Translations under genes and position numbers: made by a program
Source: a virus
IMG/VR virus record: IMGVR_UViG_3300042557_001040
Location: 23,970-87,969 of that record
Length of the DNA: 64,000 nucleotides
Direction: 5' to 3' (one strand)
Shown here: piece by piece, positions 45,101 to 52,392 of the stretch
Layout: every line of letters begins with the position of its first letter
Position numbering within the stretch: position 1 is the stretch's first letter
Notes under the pieces: generated by a model
The model's input: the letters and a program-made list of their open reading frames with translations, nothing else
Databases searched by the model: none
Told to the model about the DNA's origin: nothing

Positions 45101-46806
45101 TAAGGGTAGTTTTGGTAAAGACCCTTTACATCTGCATTCTCTGGTATATCATATTGTCTCATGTTATTTATGAGACCTTTTGATACAATAGTTTTATTTC
45201 CTTGACGAGAACCTCTTAAAATTTCATAACCAACAATAGATTCTATTGGATTGCCATTAAGATCTACTGGTGCTTTTATATTTAAAAACTGAACACCTAA
45301 AATGGTTATTGTATTATCATCTTTAGAATAAATCTTTAAAGAATCATCAACTGTTTCATCTGGAAATTTATGATGACGAATAGATTTACCACACAGCGCA
45401 TCCCAAATATCAGGCTTATTATCAGGGTATTTTTCTGTTGATTCCCAATACGCCATTTTACCCGTAGCTATAAGCTTTCCTCCATCAGGTAAATTAGATG
45501 ATGTAGATGTAAGAATACCTGCTGTATTTTCAACTTGCCATTTTTTTACATTAACCCCATCTTTTAGCTCATACGCATCATCTCCAGAAACATTTGCTAT
45601 TTCTGAAGCAAGAGGAGCTCTTCCAGGAATATGATAAGAATCAGATTTATCACCTGTATTATACACCCATCTTATAAAAAAAGAGTACACTTCATCTCTC
45701 ATGTATCCTACATTATTTCCACCTTTATGGTAATAGTCTGCAGGATATTTAGCAGCCACCCAACGCGTTTCAATTTTATTAGCTAAGGGTTGGTAGTTAA
45801 ATTTAAACTTAGTATAGGGACCTACACGCAATAAATAACTTCCTATTGGATACATTGCGTCAGACTTTTCTACAGGCTCTGTTCTAACAACAATATCGGA
45901 AATTGGAACAATTGCTTGTTCATTTGTAAACCTGTCTATATAAATGGTAGAAACATTTGTAGAGTAGAAACCTAAAAGTTTAACTGTTGTCTGTGATGCA
46001 ATATTAGCTATCAAAACCAATTCAAATTCATCAAATGTTTTATCAACATCTAAAACTCTTAGTTCAAGAGACCCCATCATGTTATCATGATTAAATATAG
46101 ATTGAACTTCTGTAAGTCCTAAATAATCTGTAACACGAACTTGATCTATAGTATATGCAATTGCAACTTGATAAGAACCATTTAAAAGACTCCCTGCACC
46201 CTTTCCTTTTTCAAGAGAAAGACAAGGTTGTTTAATTAATGGTGCAATTCTTAATGCTTCACAATTTAAAACCGATGACTTTTTTTCTACAACACAATCA
46301 TTAACAATGGTTTTAGTTGTTAAATATGGAACATCATTAATGTTTAATATTCTTGTAGGATTTAATCCATCATCCCAATAGATTAATCTTTCACAATCAT
46401 ATCTTTCGCGAGAAGTGCCCGCAATAAGATTTGTCCTCTTAAAGTTTAAGCAAGAATCATTAACAATTTTTGTGTATGTGCAATCTGATTCATCAAATAT
46501 ACCAATCTCAGAATCTATGTCATTTGTTGAAAAGATTGCCCATCTATCATCTGAAAGATGCACATATCCAATTACAGTGTAAGGAATAGTTACACAATGT
46601 AAATTAGAGGGTTCATTCCCTATAACTCCCACTTCACCAAGATGAGAATTGTTAACAGCATTGCGTGCGTGTACCCACATACCTTCCCCTTCGTAACTTG
46701 CGTTATAATCTCTATTCATTCCTTTACTAAAGGAATTTGTTACGATTGGTTCTCTACTTCCTCCTCCACTTTGAGGCGATGGGCTAGTATCTTTATCCTC
46801 TGCCAT
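42127..46806 (-). CDS. Tail muzzle / tail stabilisation protein of crAss-like phages
   Basis: A 1,559-residue structural protein. The N-terminal region (TNSFSKGMNRDYNASYEGEG, WVHARNAVNNS, GVIGNEPSNLHC, SEIGIFDESDC, RYDCERLIYWDDGLNP) matches what I recall of the conserved crAss-like tail stabilisation (p-crAssphage gene 74-type) or 'muzzle' protein. It is predominantly beta-structured with many aromatic and Asn residues, as expected for a large tail-tip/tube assembly. One apolar stretch around 630-750 (VISTIVASLNVIANSVAVGLG) may be internal. It overlaps the upstream small zincin gene by 14 nt. The muzzle would close the short tail and gate DNA and cargo release. Confidence 0.75.
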   Translation of the reverse strand: MAEDKDTSPSPQSGGGSREPIVTNSFSKGMNRDYNASYEGEGMWVHARNAVNNSHLGEVGVIGNEPSNLHCVTIPYTVIGYVHLSDDRWAIFSTNDIDSEIGIFDESDCTYTKIVNDSCLNFKRTNLIAGTSRERYDCERLIYWDDGLNPTRILNINDVPYLTTKTIVNDCVVEKKSSVLNCEALRIAPLIKQPCLSLEKGKGAGSLLNGSYQVAIAYTIDQVRVTDYLGLTEVQSIFNHDNMMGSLELRVLDVDKTFDEFELVLIANIASQTTVKLLGFYSTNVSTIYIDRFTNEQAIVPISDIVVRTEPVEKSDAMYPIGSYLLRVGPYTKFKFNYQPLANKIETRWVAAKYPADYYHKGGNNVGYMRDEVYSFFIRWVYNTGDKSDSYHIPGRAPLASEIANVSGDDAYELKDGVNVKKWQVENTAGILTSTSSNLPDGGKLIATGKMAYWESTEKYPDNKPDIWDALCGKSIRHHKFPDETVDDSLKIYSKDDNTITILGVQFLNIKAPVDLNGNPIESIVGYEILRGSRQGNKTIVSKGLINNMRQYDIPENADVKGLYQNYPYNDLGNDLYLTAAAQLGNNGKSPVTSPPLTTYKDNIFSFHGPDVTFSNPYLNAVEVKVYQEVYGKSTGYFTTPYKHPKFKIPSKKVTVISTIVASLNVIANSVAVGLGADSSIILGATSDIPLTTDLLTKRKPDAFYGVILPGTGTLGGGFGSTPGIVDSTTGATLGNAAATTRTVENNIIKATNITLTVAMSALKLSAQQQQLYNIIVGFIPKRQYAAQYNSHGLYDESVLNKEGNRRRKIVTSTYVGSHVQAFNPSYQINNLNRSSFLAFEIDGTLDKPLNVDNSRVRMSDVGYTLNTNVTRNISSYYGALKVSLPSQYGQIDSIKQLVISNCTEETMPVANMKFRSPVYFGGDVYVNRFTEKNSMFFFTDWLFNEVDNYEYDYTLHINVPYPRYWVNTNESHSEFIAVASKYKSLDGEQAKGFYIDRGYFYLFNSGVRDFFVESEINLAYRDWEDATEKRHYDPYRFTDLGIMFRSDIIKSGNYYKYEQSLSVNNLFSSNISWGNVLPRDYDPAVASTCYAYNPSRIIYSLSQSDISKKDNWRVFLANNYYDFPSPITAVKNLNKTGSLFMLRSQSPYQFIGTEELKLDGTGARITIGDGKLFSDAKQLQAIVNADEYYEYGSCQNRYAQLGTNHGIFWVSQNQGKVFQYGGGGLIEISNGGMKWWFAKYLPSQLLKVFPEYKYFDNSVVGIGVHMIYDNTNEIIYITKKDYKPKISLVYQEASNTFYDNVKNEYYNLGDERAFEDASFTISYDPKSKAWISFHDWIPTFLIPSKNHFMSVNVDSIWKHNVRCDDYCNFYGVSHPWEIEFVSSTGQTVTTTRSIEYVLEAYKFYNDCRDKFHVLDRNFDEAVIYNSEQISGTLQLNIKPKNNPLALLNYPSVKTDYIDILYAKEENKYRFNQFWDITKDRSEFNPPNLPDPANIPMFITEANGYKFNINPDYINYDKSPLERKKFRHHVNHVFLRAKINGNIKYLFKFSNQKIQQSFR

Positions 46807-47158
46807 GTTTTATAGGTAGATTCTTTTTTTGTAAAAATTTATAAATCTCTCCAGTTATGTACCCAGCCAACCATGCTTGTGCTTCCTCATCTGTAACATC
46901 CCTATCTTCTGACACCCTTACAGCAGCATGATAAACCTCATGGGCTATTGTATCATGAGTGAGGTATTGAGAGCTTATAATTAAATAATAATTGTCCATA
47001 TCAAATGACAGCACCACTCCCTCCACAACATCTGAAAACGTATCATTCAGTTTAGATTTTTTATAGATGCTGTTTACTTTTTCTATTACATCATCTGTCA
47101 CCATAAAGGTCACACTACAGGAATAGGTGGACAGTTTAATTTTTTTTAAAACCTTCAT
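46793..47158 (-). CDS. Small HExxH zincin-like protein
   Basis: A 121-residue protein. The frame is open up to 47230, but those 24 residues overlap the connector gene and are probably not translated; ATG 47158 follows 7 nt after the connector stop. H73-E-V-Y-H77 within THDTIAHEVYHAAVR is followed by D-E-E-A at 90-93, giving the H-E-x-x-H...E layout of zinc metallopeptidases such as SprT/ImmA-like proteins. There is no signal peptide. Being placed between connector and muzzle genes, it may process a virion protein during assembly or act on the host cell wall; which of these is inference. Confidence 0.6.
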   Translation of the reverse strand: MKVLKKIKLSTYSCSVTFMVTDDVIEKVNSIYKKSKLNDTFSDVVEGVVLSFDMDNYYLIISSQYLTHDTIAHEVYHAAVRVSEDRDVTDEEAQAWLAGYITGEIYKFLQKKNLPIKHGRG

Positions 47159-47165
47159 ATAAGGA

Positions 47166-48053
47166 TTATTTAATGGGTGCAATCCATGTTGTGAACTCCT
47201 GAGCCTTGAACATGTCATAATACTTAACATATTGAGCTCTTCTGTTCATCTCCCATAGTTGTTTCATCTCTCCATAGTCTGGAGTGTTCACTATTGTCAA
47301 GGCATAGTTTCTGGCAGCTCTAAGACGTTGCTCTACAAGTTGTATTCTTTGAGAAACATCCTCACCATTCATATAAAGATTTTCAAGAATACGCTGCTTT
47401 ACAGCATACTCATAATACTCATTTATCATTGGGTGATCAAGCACCAATAGCTCTCCCTCAGAGTTTTCCAAAGCACCCTGATACGATATAAACAATTGAG
47501 CCTGAGGTACATTTGTATAAATAAAACCATTTTTAATTTGACCAGATGGTAGGGTGTCATCCAACGCATCCACTGTACCTGTGCTATTAGAGATTCTTAT
47601 CTTTTGAAACTGATCATACACTCTTACATCGTTCACTCTTTTTTCAATAACCTGAACATTAATCTTCTCTCCCCACTGACACTCAACTGTATATGTTGTT
47701 TCACAATCACAGGTTAAATCTTTACATCCACATTTAGGACAATCTGATCTTCCTAAAATGATGTTTTCAGTTTGCCTTCCCATCATTCTGGGTTGAACCA
47801 CCTCATATTTACCACACAGATAAGCATAGTTCAAAACATAAAAATCATCAGGTAATTTAGTCTTACTATGGGATAATTCTAATACTTTTTCTTTTGTACC
47901 ATGGATTCTCAATCCAAGATCATATGTAACGCGCTGGGCCACCTTAATGAGCTGTGCAGGATCAATCAGCTTTTCAGTGTTATACATTGTAAAGTCAACA
48001 GCTACATCACTTAGCAGCTGTGTAAGAGTTTTATATTTAAGTTCTGTTTTCAT
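47166..48053 (-). CDS. Head-tail connector / tail ring protein
   Basis: A 295-residue protein of the type found between capsid and muzzle genes in crAss-like phages (P22 gp4-like adaptor or ring proteins). The N-terminus is helical (LTQLLSDVAVDFTMYNTEKLID, AQRVTYDLGLRI), the middle is beta-rich, and the C-terminus has long helices with Arg and Tyr (EYYEYAVKQRILENLYMNG). A cysteine cluster (CPKCGCKDLTCDCE) in the middle suggests a zinc ribbon. Family placement is by architecture and gene order and not by an exact motif. It would join the portal to the tail. Confidence 0.55.
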   Translation of the reverse strand: MKTELKYKTLTQLLSDVAVDFTMYNTEKLIDPAQLIKVAQRVTYDLGLRIHGTKEKVLELSHSKTKLPDDFYVLNYAYLCGKYEVVQPRMMGRQTENIILGRSDCPKCGCKDLTCDCETTYTVECQWGEKINVQVIEKRVNDVRVYDQFQKIRISNSTGTVDALDDTLPSGQIKNGFIYTNVPQAQLFISYQGALENSEGELLVLDHPMINEYYEYAVKQRILENLYMNGEDVSQRIQLVEQRLRAARNYALTIVNTPDYGEMKQLWEMNRRAQYVKYYDMFKAQEFTTWIAPIK

Positions 48054-48064
48054 AGGAGGATGTA

Positions 48065-48739
48065 TTATCTAACGTTACTTTGTTTGTCACCAGCTAAATC
48101 TGAAGGAAGCTGATACATTGCGTAGAGGTCTTTGAGAGCAGCTGCTTCCATTTCACCATGAAGATAATCTGGGACATTAAAAGGCTGACTTTGACGAAGA
48201 TTGCAGCAATCATCCTCACAAGTGAAGTTACAGATGTCATCTTCAAATATGCCTTCTACTCTTACACTATCCCAGTCTAAATCAGGAAAGTAGAGATAGT
48301 CATTCAAATACCAGTAGTATTTTGTTTTATTATATTTGAAGCTGGTGGCATTAGAAAGTTTTACATATCCACTAGGAAGCGTGGGCTGTAATTCTTGTGA
48401 GCCATCCACTGAGGTGATGTTTCTTATAAGAGGACCATAATATCCCTGCATAAATACAGGAAGCTTCTTCTTTGATCTCTTAATTGTACAATTAGATTTT
48501 AAACCACTGCAAGCAGCCTCTATCTTGTCAACCTCCACAAGCTCAACATCATCTATAGATTGTATTACACTTGAAAAGGAAAGAAGCTTAAACTTACCAT
48601 CTTCTCTTTTCATAAGCCATTTGGCATGCTTAATGAGAAGACTGTATAAAAAACGATCAGTCAAGAAGGCATCCTGCTTGACTGCTTTAATTTGGTTTCT
48701 CACCCTAGAGACGGCATCTCCTATAGTATATCTAGACAT
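48065..48739 (-). CDS. Tail ring/connector protein
   Basis: A 224-residue protein starting 2 nt after the upstream gene. It begins with SRYTIGDAVSRVRNQIKAVKQDAFLTDRF, a helical region like that of tail-completion or ring proteins, and contains a beta-rich middle (KYYWYLNDYLYFPDLDWDSVRVEG). A Cys pair region (ICNFTCEDDCCNL) may bind a metal. The C-terminus (PDYLHGEMEAAALKDLYAMYQLPSDL) is helical. Its place among connector-type genes in a crAss-like order supports a virion ring role; the exact position in the tail is not known from sequence. Confidence 0.5.
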   Translation of the reverse strand: MSRYTIGDAVSRVRNQIKAVKQDAFLTDRFLYSLLIKHAKWLMKREDGKFKLLSFSSVIQSIDDVELVEVDKIEAACSGLKSNCTIKRSKKKLPVFMQGYYGPLIRNITSVDGSQELQPTLPSGYVKLSNATSFKYNKTKYYWYLNDYLYFPDLDWDSVRVEGIFEDDICNFTCEDDCCNLRQSQPFNVPDYLHGEMEAAALKDLYAMYQLPSDLAGDKQSNVR

Positions 48740-48741
48740 TT

Positions 48742-49326
48742 TTATAACATATTAAATTCATCATAATCATTTAGAAGATCTTCAGTTTCATCTTTTTTAA
48801 ACTGTTTAAACTTTTCTTTTCTAAACAATCTAGACACCTTCACTAAGTTGTCTACCATTATATATTTCTTCCATTGCAAAGGGTAGGTTTTTCCTACCGT
48901 TCTTGTAAACCCTCTGATTCCCTTAAATGCCCAAAGCTCATGATTTTTAAATCTATACTTAGTTTCATAGTTAGTATAGAATATCTTAGCTATGTAATTA
49001 TCTGATTCCCAATTTTGATTTTGAAGCTTCACACCATATATTGCGCTTTTATTAAAATCAATATTGTCTTTTTTTCTAGGGCAAGTTCCTATAAAAATGT
49101 ATCCCAGCTGTTCAGGAAGCTCCACCCCATCTCTGCATTCAACCACTTCTTCCCAAATTCTTTGGTTAAAAGTGTTGATGATTTCCTTAAACTGCTCTAT
49201 TGTAATATGGGCATGTTTAGGATTTTCTTCAATAAACTTTTTATAAAAAGTTACATTAGTTAAATTAAGCTTCTTTGGCCTATATCTAGGTGCATTAAGA
49301 TCTGGCTTCTTGTATTTTTTTAACAT
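48742..49326 (-). CDS. Structural or connector-region protein, conserved in gene order
   Basis: A 194-residue basic protein. It starts KKYKKPDLNAPRYRPKKLNL and has FKEIINTFNQRIWEEVVECRDGVELPEQLG followed by a short beta segment (YIFIGTCPRKKD). The C-terminus is Lys/Phe-rich and acidic at the end (KQFKKDETEDLLNDYDEF). In crAss-like phages the gene in front of the two ring proteins is a small conserved protein of unknown precise function, and this fits that slot. The basic nature could mean DNA contact. It begins about 60 nt after the upstream gene, in a gap that holds the 18-nt element. Confidence 0.45.
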   Translation of the reverse strand: MLKKYKKPDLNAPRYRPKKLNLTNVTFYKKFIEENPKHAHITIEQFKEIINTFNQRIWEEVVECRDGVELPEQLGYIFIGTCPRKKDNIDFNKSAIYGVKLQNQNWESDNYIAKIFYTNYETKYRFKNHELWAFKGIRGFTRTVGKTYPLQWKKYIMVDNLVKVSRLFRKEKFKQFKKDETEDLLNDYDEFNML

Positions 49327-49349
49327 GCACTTTATATATTATAATTTAC

Positions 49350-49390
49350 AAAAAATTACTGAAGTTTCCTACTTAAACTTTTAATGTTTA
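49350..49390 (-). promoter_or_regulatory. Recurrent 18-nt element with weak terminator-like hairpin
   Basis: The - strand reads TAAACATTAAAAGTTTAA (49390 to 49373), starting with the stop codon of the phosphoesterase gene. Just after it, AAGTTT (49380-49375) can pair with AAACTT (49367-49362) across a 7-nt loop, and a run of six T on the - strand (49355-49350) follows. The short AT-only stem makes it a weak terminator at best; attenuation or RNA processing is also possible. Confidence 0.4.
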
Positions 49391-50587
49391 AGCTGTATGT
49401 ATAAACTCTGAAACCTTGCCATGGTCTTTACTATGACACTCTAAAATGGCTTGTCTCTTAGCCCCAGTATATTTATTATGGTAGTGCCAATAGTCTGTCT
49501 TAGAAAGACTGGGAAGATGCTTTATAGAGAAACCATGATGCTCATTATCAGTGACAAACTCTGTAGTCTTTTTACTATGGAAGTGTCCTGTGTAGCAGGT
49601 TCTATATTTGGTGTCCCCCCAGAGTTCAGGATATTCTGTTGCATAAACCAACGGGGTGTTTTTCTTAGAAACATCCCCGTGTTCAAATGCAAAGAAATTT
49701 GCACCATATGTAATCACTTTTCTCTCTGAGTAGTCTGCATGGAAAGTGATGGCTTTCTCATCTTTAAAGCACTTACTTAAAGCATGTGCAATATGATAAG
49801 AACTCAGTCTATCATGATTACCTGGAACGTACACAACGTCCAACTCAAGACAAAACTGTTTAATATAGTTAATAGACCAATAGAGAGCATCAAAGGCATC
49901 CTTATAGGCATCATAGCATCTTTGACTATTATCTACAGGCGTGCCTGAGGTGGTGGTACCAGAAAAGCTGTCCATGTTAAGAAGATCTCCTCCTACAACA
50001 TACACCATCTTTGCAAGGACATGTGCCATATAAGCCCTTGGTACTAAGTTAGTTATAGCATTCTCAAAGTCTTTTACAATAGTCTCATTATTCTCTTTTC
50101 CAAAATGAAGGTCCTGAATTGACAGGACCCCACATACATCATATTCAAACCTATCGTTTATAAAAGGCTTTTTTATAGGAGTGTAGCTAGGGGAGAAGTC
50201 TTCCAACACTCTTGCAAGAACATCTTTCTCTTCTTGCTTTACTGCTGTAACTAGAGCTGAGATATGCCACCCGTCATGTCTTTCCTTATTCCAATAACTG
50301 GAAAGTTTCCATTTTGCAGTGTCAATTTTAAGAAGTGCAATAATCTCTTCTGCACTTTTAGGCTCACTGACAGAAACCCCTTTTATTTCAGCTGTACCAT
50401 TGTCCAAATCTTCTTTAAACTCAACCACCCTGTTAGGTCTAGGATGCTCAATAATTTCACCAAATTGGAAGTTAATTTGTTTCTTCAACTGTTTGTATTT
50501 CTCAACAGAAATACCTAGTTTTGCAGCCACTTCTTTATTTGACTTTTTCCATTTAAGTGAGTTCTTCACTTGATCAAGTAATGTCAT
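49388..50587 (-). CDS. Metallophosphoesterase (SbcD/Mre11-like) with N-terminal HTH-like region
   Basis: A 399-residue protein. Residues 1-45 (NKEVAAKLGISVEKYKQLKKQ) look like a helix-turn-helix. From ~150 the calcineurin-like fold motifs appear in order: D-x-H in SIQDLHFGKEN, GDLLN in VGGDLLNMDS, GNHD in VYVPGNHDRLS, then FEHGD, and GHFHS in YTGHFHSKK, which together supply the two-metal site. Such enzymes include the SbcD/Mre11 nucleases and phosphatases. It is the first gene after a terminator and possible promoter, ahead of the connector genes. It may act on DNA during packaging or degrade host DNA, but a structural association cannot be ruled out. Confidence 0.7.
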   Translation of the reverse strand: MTLLDQVKNSLKWKKSNKEVAAKLGISVEKYKQLKKQINFQFGEIIEHPRPNRVVEFKEDLDNGTAEIKGVSVSEPKSAEEIIALLKIDTAKWKLSSYWNKERHDGWHISALVTAVKQEEKDVLARVLEDFSPSYTPIKKPFINDRFEYDVCGVLSIQDLHFGKENNETIVKDFENAITNLVPRAYMAHVLAKMVYVVGGDLLNMDSFSGTTTSGTPVDNSQRCYDAYKDAFDALYWSINYIKQFCLELDVVYVPGNHDRLSSYHIAHALSKCFKDEKAITFHADYSERKVITYGANFFAFEHGDVSKKNTPLVYATEYPELWGDTKYRTCYTGHFHSKKTTEFVTDNEHHGFSIKHLPSLSKTDYWHYHNKYTGAKRQAILECHSKDHGKVSEFIHTA

Positions 50588-50607
50588 ATGTTATAGTATT
50601 AGTTTCA

Positions 50608-50637
50608 TAAAGATAAGCATTATTATTAAATATCAAA
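50608..50637 (-). promoter_or_regulatory. Possible Bacteroidota-type promoter
   Basis: On the - strand TTTG (50637-50634) is followed after 18 nt by TATCTTTA (50615-50608), one mismatch from the Bacteroidota -7 consensus TAnnTTTG, with the usual -33 TTTG. It lies about 20 nt before the ATG at 50587 and just after a terminator, so it could drive the phosphoesterase-connector-cargo operon. A one-mismatch match in AT-rich DNA is weak evidence on its own. Confidence 0.35.
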
Positions 50638-50671
50638 AAATAAGTCCCCAGTATAGAAATACCGGGGATCT
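50635..50671 (-). terminator. Terminator after the glycosyltransferase genes
   Basis: A hairpin is formed by TCCCC(A)GTAT at 50645-50654 and ATAC(C)GGGGA at 50659-50668, with an AGAA loop and one internal mismatch. On the - strand it is followed by CTTATTTTTT. It would end transcripts coming from the glycosyltransferase and adhesin genes. Confidence 0.7.
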
Positions 50672-50678
50672 TGTTATT

Positions 50679-50703
50679 GGAGGAACCAACAAACCTCCTT
50701 TTT
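50679..50703 (+). terminator. Second hairpin with T-run, + strand orientation
   Basis: GGAGG (50679-50683) pairs with CCTCC (50694-50698) over a 10-nt loop and is followed by TTTTT on the + strand. No + strand gene lies nearby. It may block antisense transcripts, or may act as a stem in the 3' end of the glycosyltransferase mRNA. Confidence 0.4.
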
Positions 50704-50708
50704 ATCTT

Positions 50709-52391
50709 TTATTGCTTTATTGTTAAACAATATTCAATTAATTTTTTAATTCTTTGATTGTGATCAGGGCTTTTCCAACCTCTAGAAAACCAAGAGTGGT
50801 ATGCAAAATCAACACCTGAATGATTTTTTAAAACTGTTGCATACTCATCATCTTTAAAATCATATGCATTTAGGTATAATGGTATCATACCTTTTCTTAA
50901 ACATAAGAAGAAAATTGCATAATATGGTTCAAAATTATCATAGGATATTTTAAAATCTTTTTTAAGCAAGTGATAAGGTGTAAACTTTTCTAAATCTTTA
51001 GAATACAAATTAAATCCTTTAGTATTTAAAAACTCTTCTCTTAATCTTTTAAGATTGATTATACTAAAAAATAAATTTATCCCAACTGGATTATGAAATC
51101 TATGACTTATTACTCCACCGTCTGGCATACCTGAGAAACCTATGTTATTTCTAATTTGATAAAATAACAAATCTAACATTGCAGTTTTGTTTGTTATAAA
51201 ACAATCTTCATCTATATAGATCATCCAATCTATATCTGTAAGAGTTTTAATAGCATCCTCAAGAAACTGTAAACCATATCTACCACCTTTACCTGAAATG
51301 TTTATACATTCAAAAGGAAGATCAGAATAAAAACTTTTTGAAATTTCAAACAAGTCATCATGCTGAGAATTTGTAACAATTTTTATTCTACTAAAATCTG
51401 GTTCTTTTGATAAATGGGTAAATCCTATTCTATTTGCAATAGTTACAAAATTATTTTTACCATAGTCATTATCATAAATACTTACGTTGTTTCCATAGTT
51501 ATTACCTCCAGTAAAAGAATCAGAATGATAAAGATGAATCATTTGAGCATTAAGTCTTTTAGAACTTAATCTAAATTCCATACATTTATTATGAAATGCA
51601 TCATCTTCTACACCCCAACCTTTAAAACGCTCATCAAATCCGCCCACCCTATAATAATTATTAGAACTGAGTATTCCAATACCACCTGATGCACTTTTCA
51701 AGGAATCTACTTTTCTATTAGAGTTATCTCCTGTATTATCTTCATTATTTAAAATAAACTGTTCTGTTTCTTGTTTAGATAAATAATAAACAGGATTACC
51801 ATAAGGTATTACAAAAAAACTATCAAAATCTGCATAATATGTGTGAATACTATTTAGAAATGCTACATCCAATAAACAATCAGCATCAGCTAAAATTACG
51901 TAATCACTATTACTAACATTAAATCCTTGATTAAATCCTAATGATCTAGAATAAAAATCACCATTTGTATTTAAATGAACATACTTATCTATCTTATCAT
52001 ATATTACACTTAAGTCAGCTCTAGTATCTTGTTCAACAATTATTATTTTAGCATCAGGAAGATGTTTCTTATAATACTGAACTGTATAAATAAGATTTCT
52101 AAGTCTATCTGGTGTAGCATCTCTAAATCCTATTATAACAGAAAAAGTTTTCTTTGATGAGTTTATATTTATGGTTGATTCTTCTGGCCAAGAATTTTCA
52201 CTATCCTTACCAAACTCTTTATATTTTAGATATAAAGATTTAAAATGCCCAGGACAAGGATCTCCAAAAATTGCATTAGAAACATACAGATTTAAACTAT
52301 CATCTTTAATATATGATTTTACAATATCTGTTACATCTGTAGAACCATTTCTTAAACTACCATAAACCGCACTAATAATTTCCAAACTCAT
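50709..52391 (-). CDS. Two-domain glycosyltransferase with N-terminal lectin-like region
   Basis: A 560-residue protein from ATG 52391, one base after the upstream TAG. A start at 52418 is possible but would lie inside the previous gene. Residues ~1-55 (IISAVYGSLRNGSTDVTDIV, NAIFGDPCPGHFKSL) resemble the DUF3395-type beta domain linked to carbohydrate proteins. Residues ~70-300 are a GT2/GT7-like GT-A fold: SVIIGFRD, ILADADC (~165), and GGFDERFKGWGVEDD (~248-262), the acceptor-site motif of galactosyl-/GalNAc-transferases. Residues ~320-555 form a second GT-like domain with YIDEDCF. It may glycosylate the Thr/Ser-rich fibres encoded next to it, or host-type glycans; the acceptor is not shown. 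Confidence 0.78.
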   Translation of the reverse strand: MSLEIISAVYGSLRNGSTDVTDIVKSYIKDDSLNLYVSNAIFGDPCPGHFKSLYLKYKEFGKDSENSWPEESTININSSKKTFSVIIGFRDATPDRLRNLIYTVQYYKKHLPDAKIIIVEQDTRADLSVIYDKIDKYVHLNTNGDFYSRSLGFNQGFNVSNSDYVILADADCLLDVAFLNSIHTYYADFDSFFVIPYGNPVYYLSKQETEQFILNNEDNTGDNSNRKVDSLKSASGGIGILSSNNYYRVGGFDERFKGWGVEDDAFHNKCMEFRLSSKRLNAQMIHLYHSDSFTGGNNYGNNVSIYDNDYGKNNFVTIANRIGFTHLSKEPDFSRIKIVTNSQHDDLFEISKSFYSDLPFECINISGKGGRYGLQFLEDAIKTLTDIDWMIYIDEDCFITNKTAMLDLLFYQIRNNIGFSGMPDGGVISHRFHNPVGINLFFSIINLKRLREEFLNTKGFNLYSKDLEKFTPYHLLKKDFKISYDNFEPYYAIFFLCLRKGMIPLYLNAYDFKDDEYATVLKNHSGVDFAYHSWFSRGWKSPDHNQRIKKLIEYCLTIKQ

Positions 52392-52392
52392 A

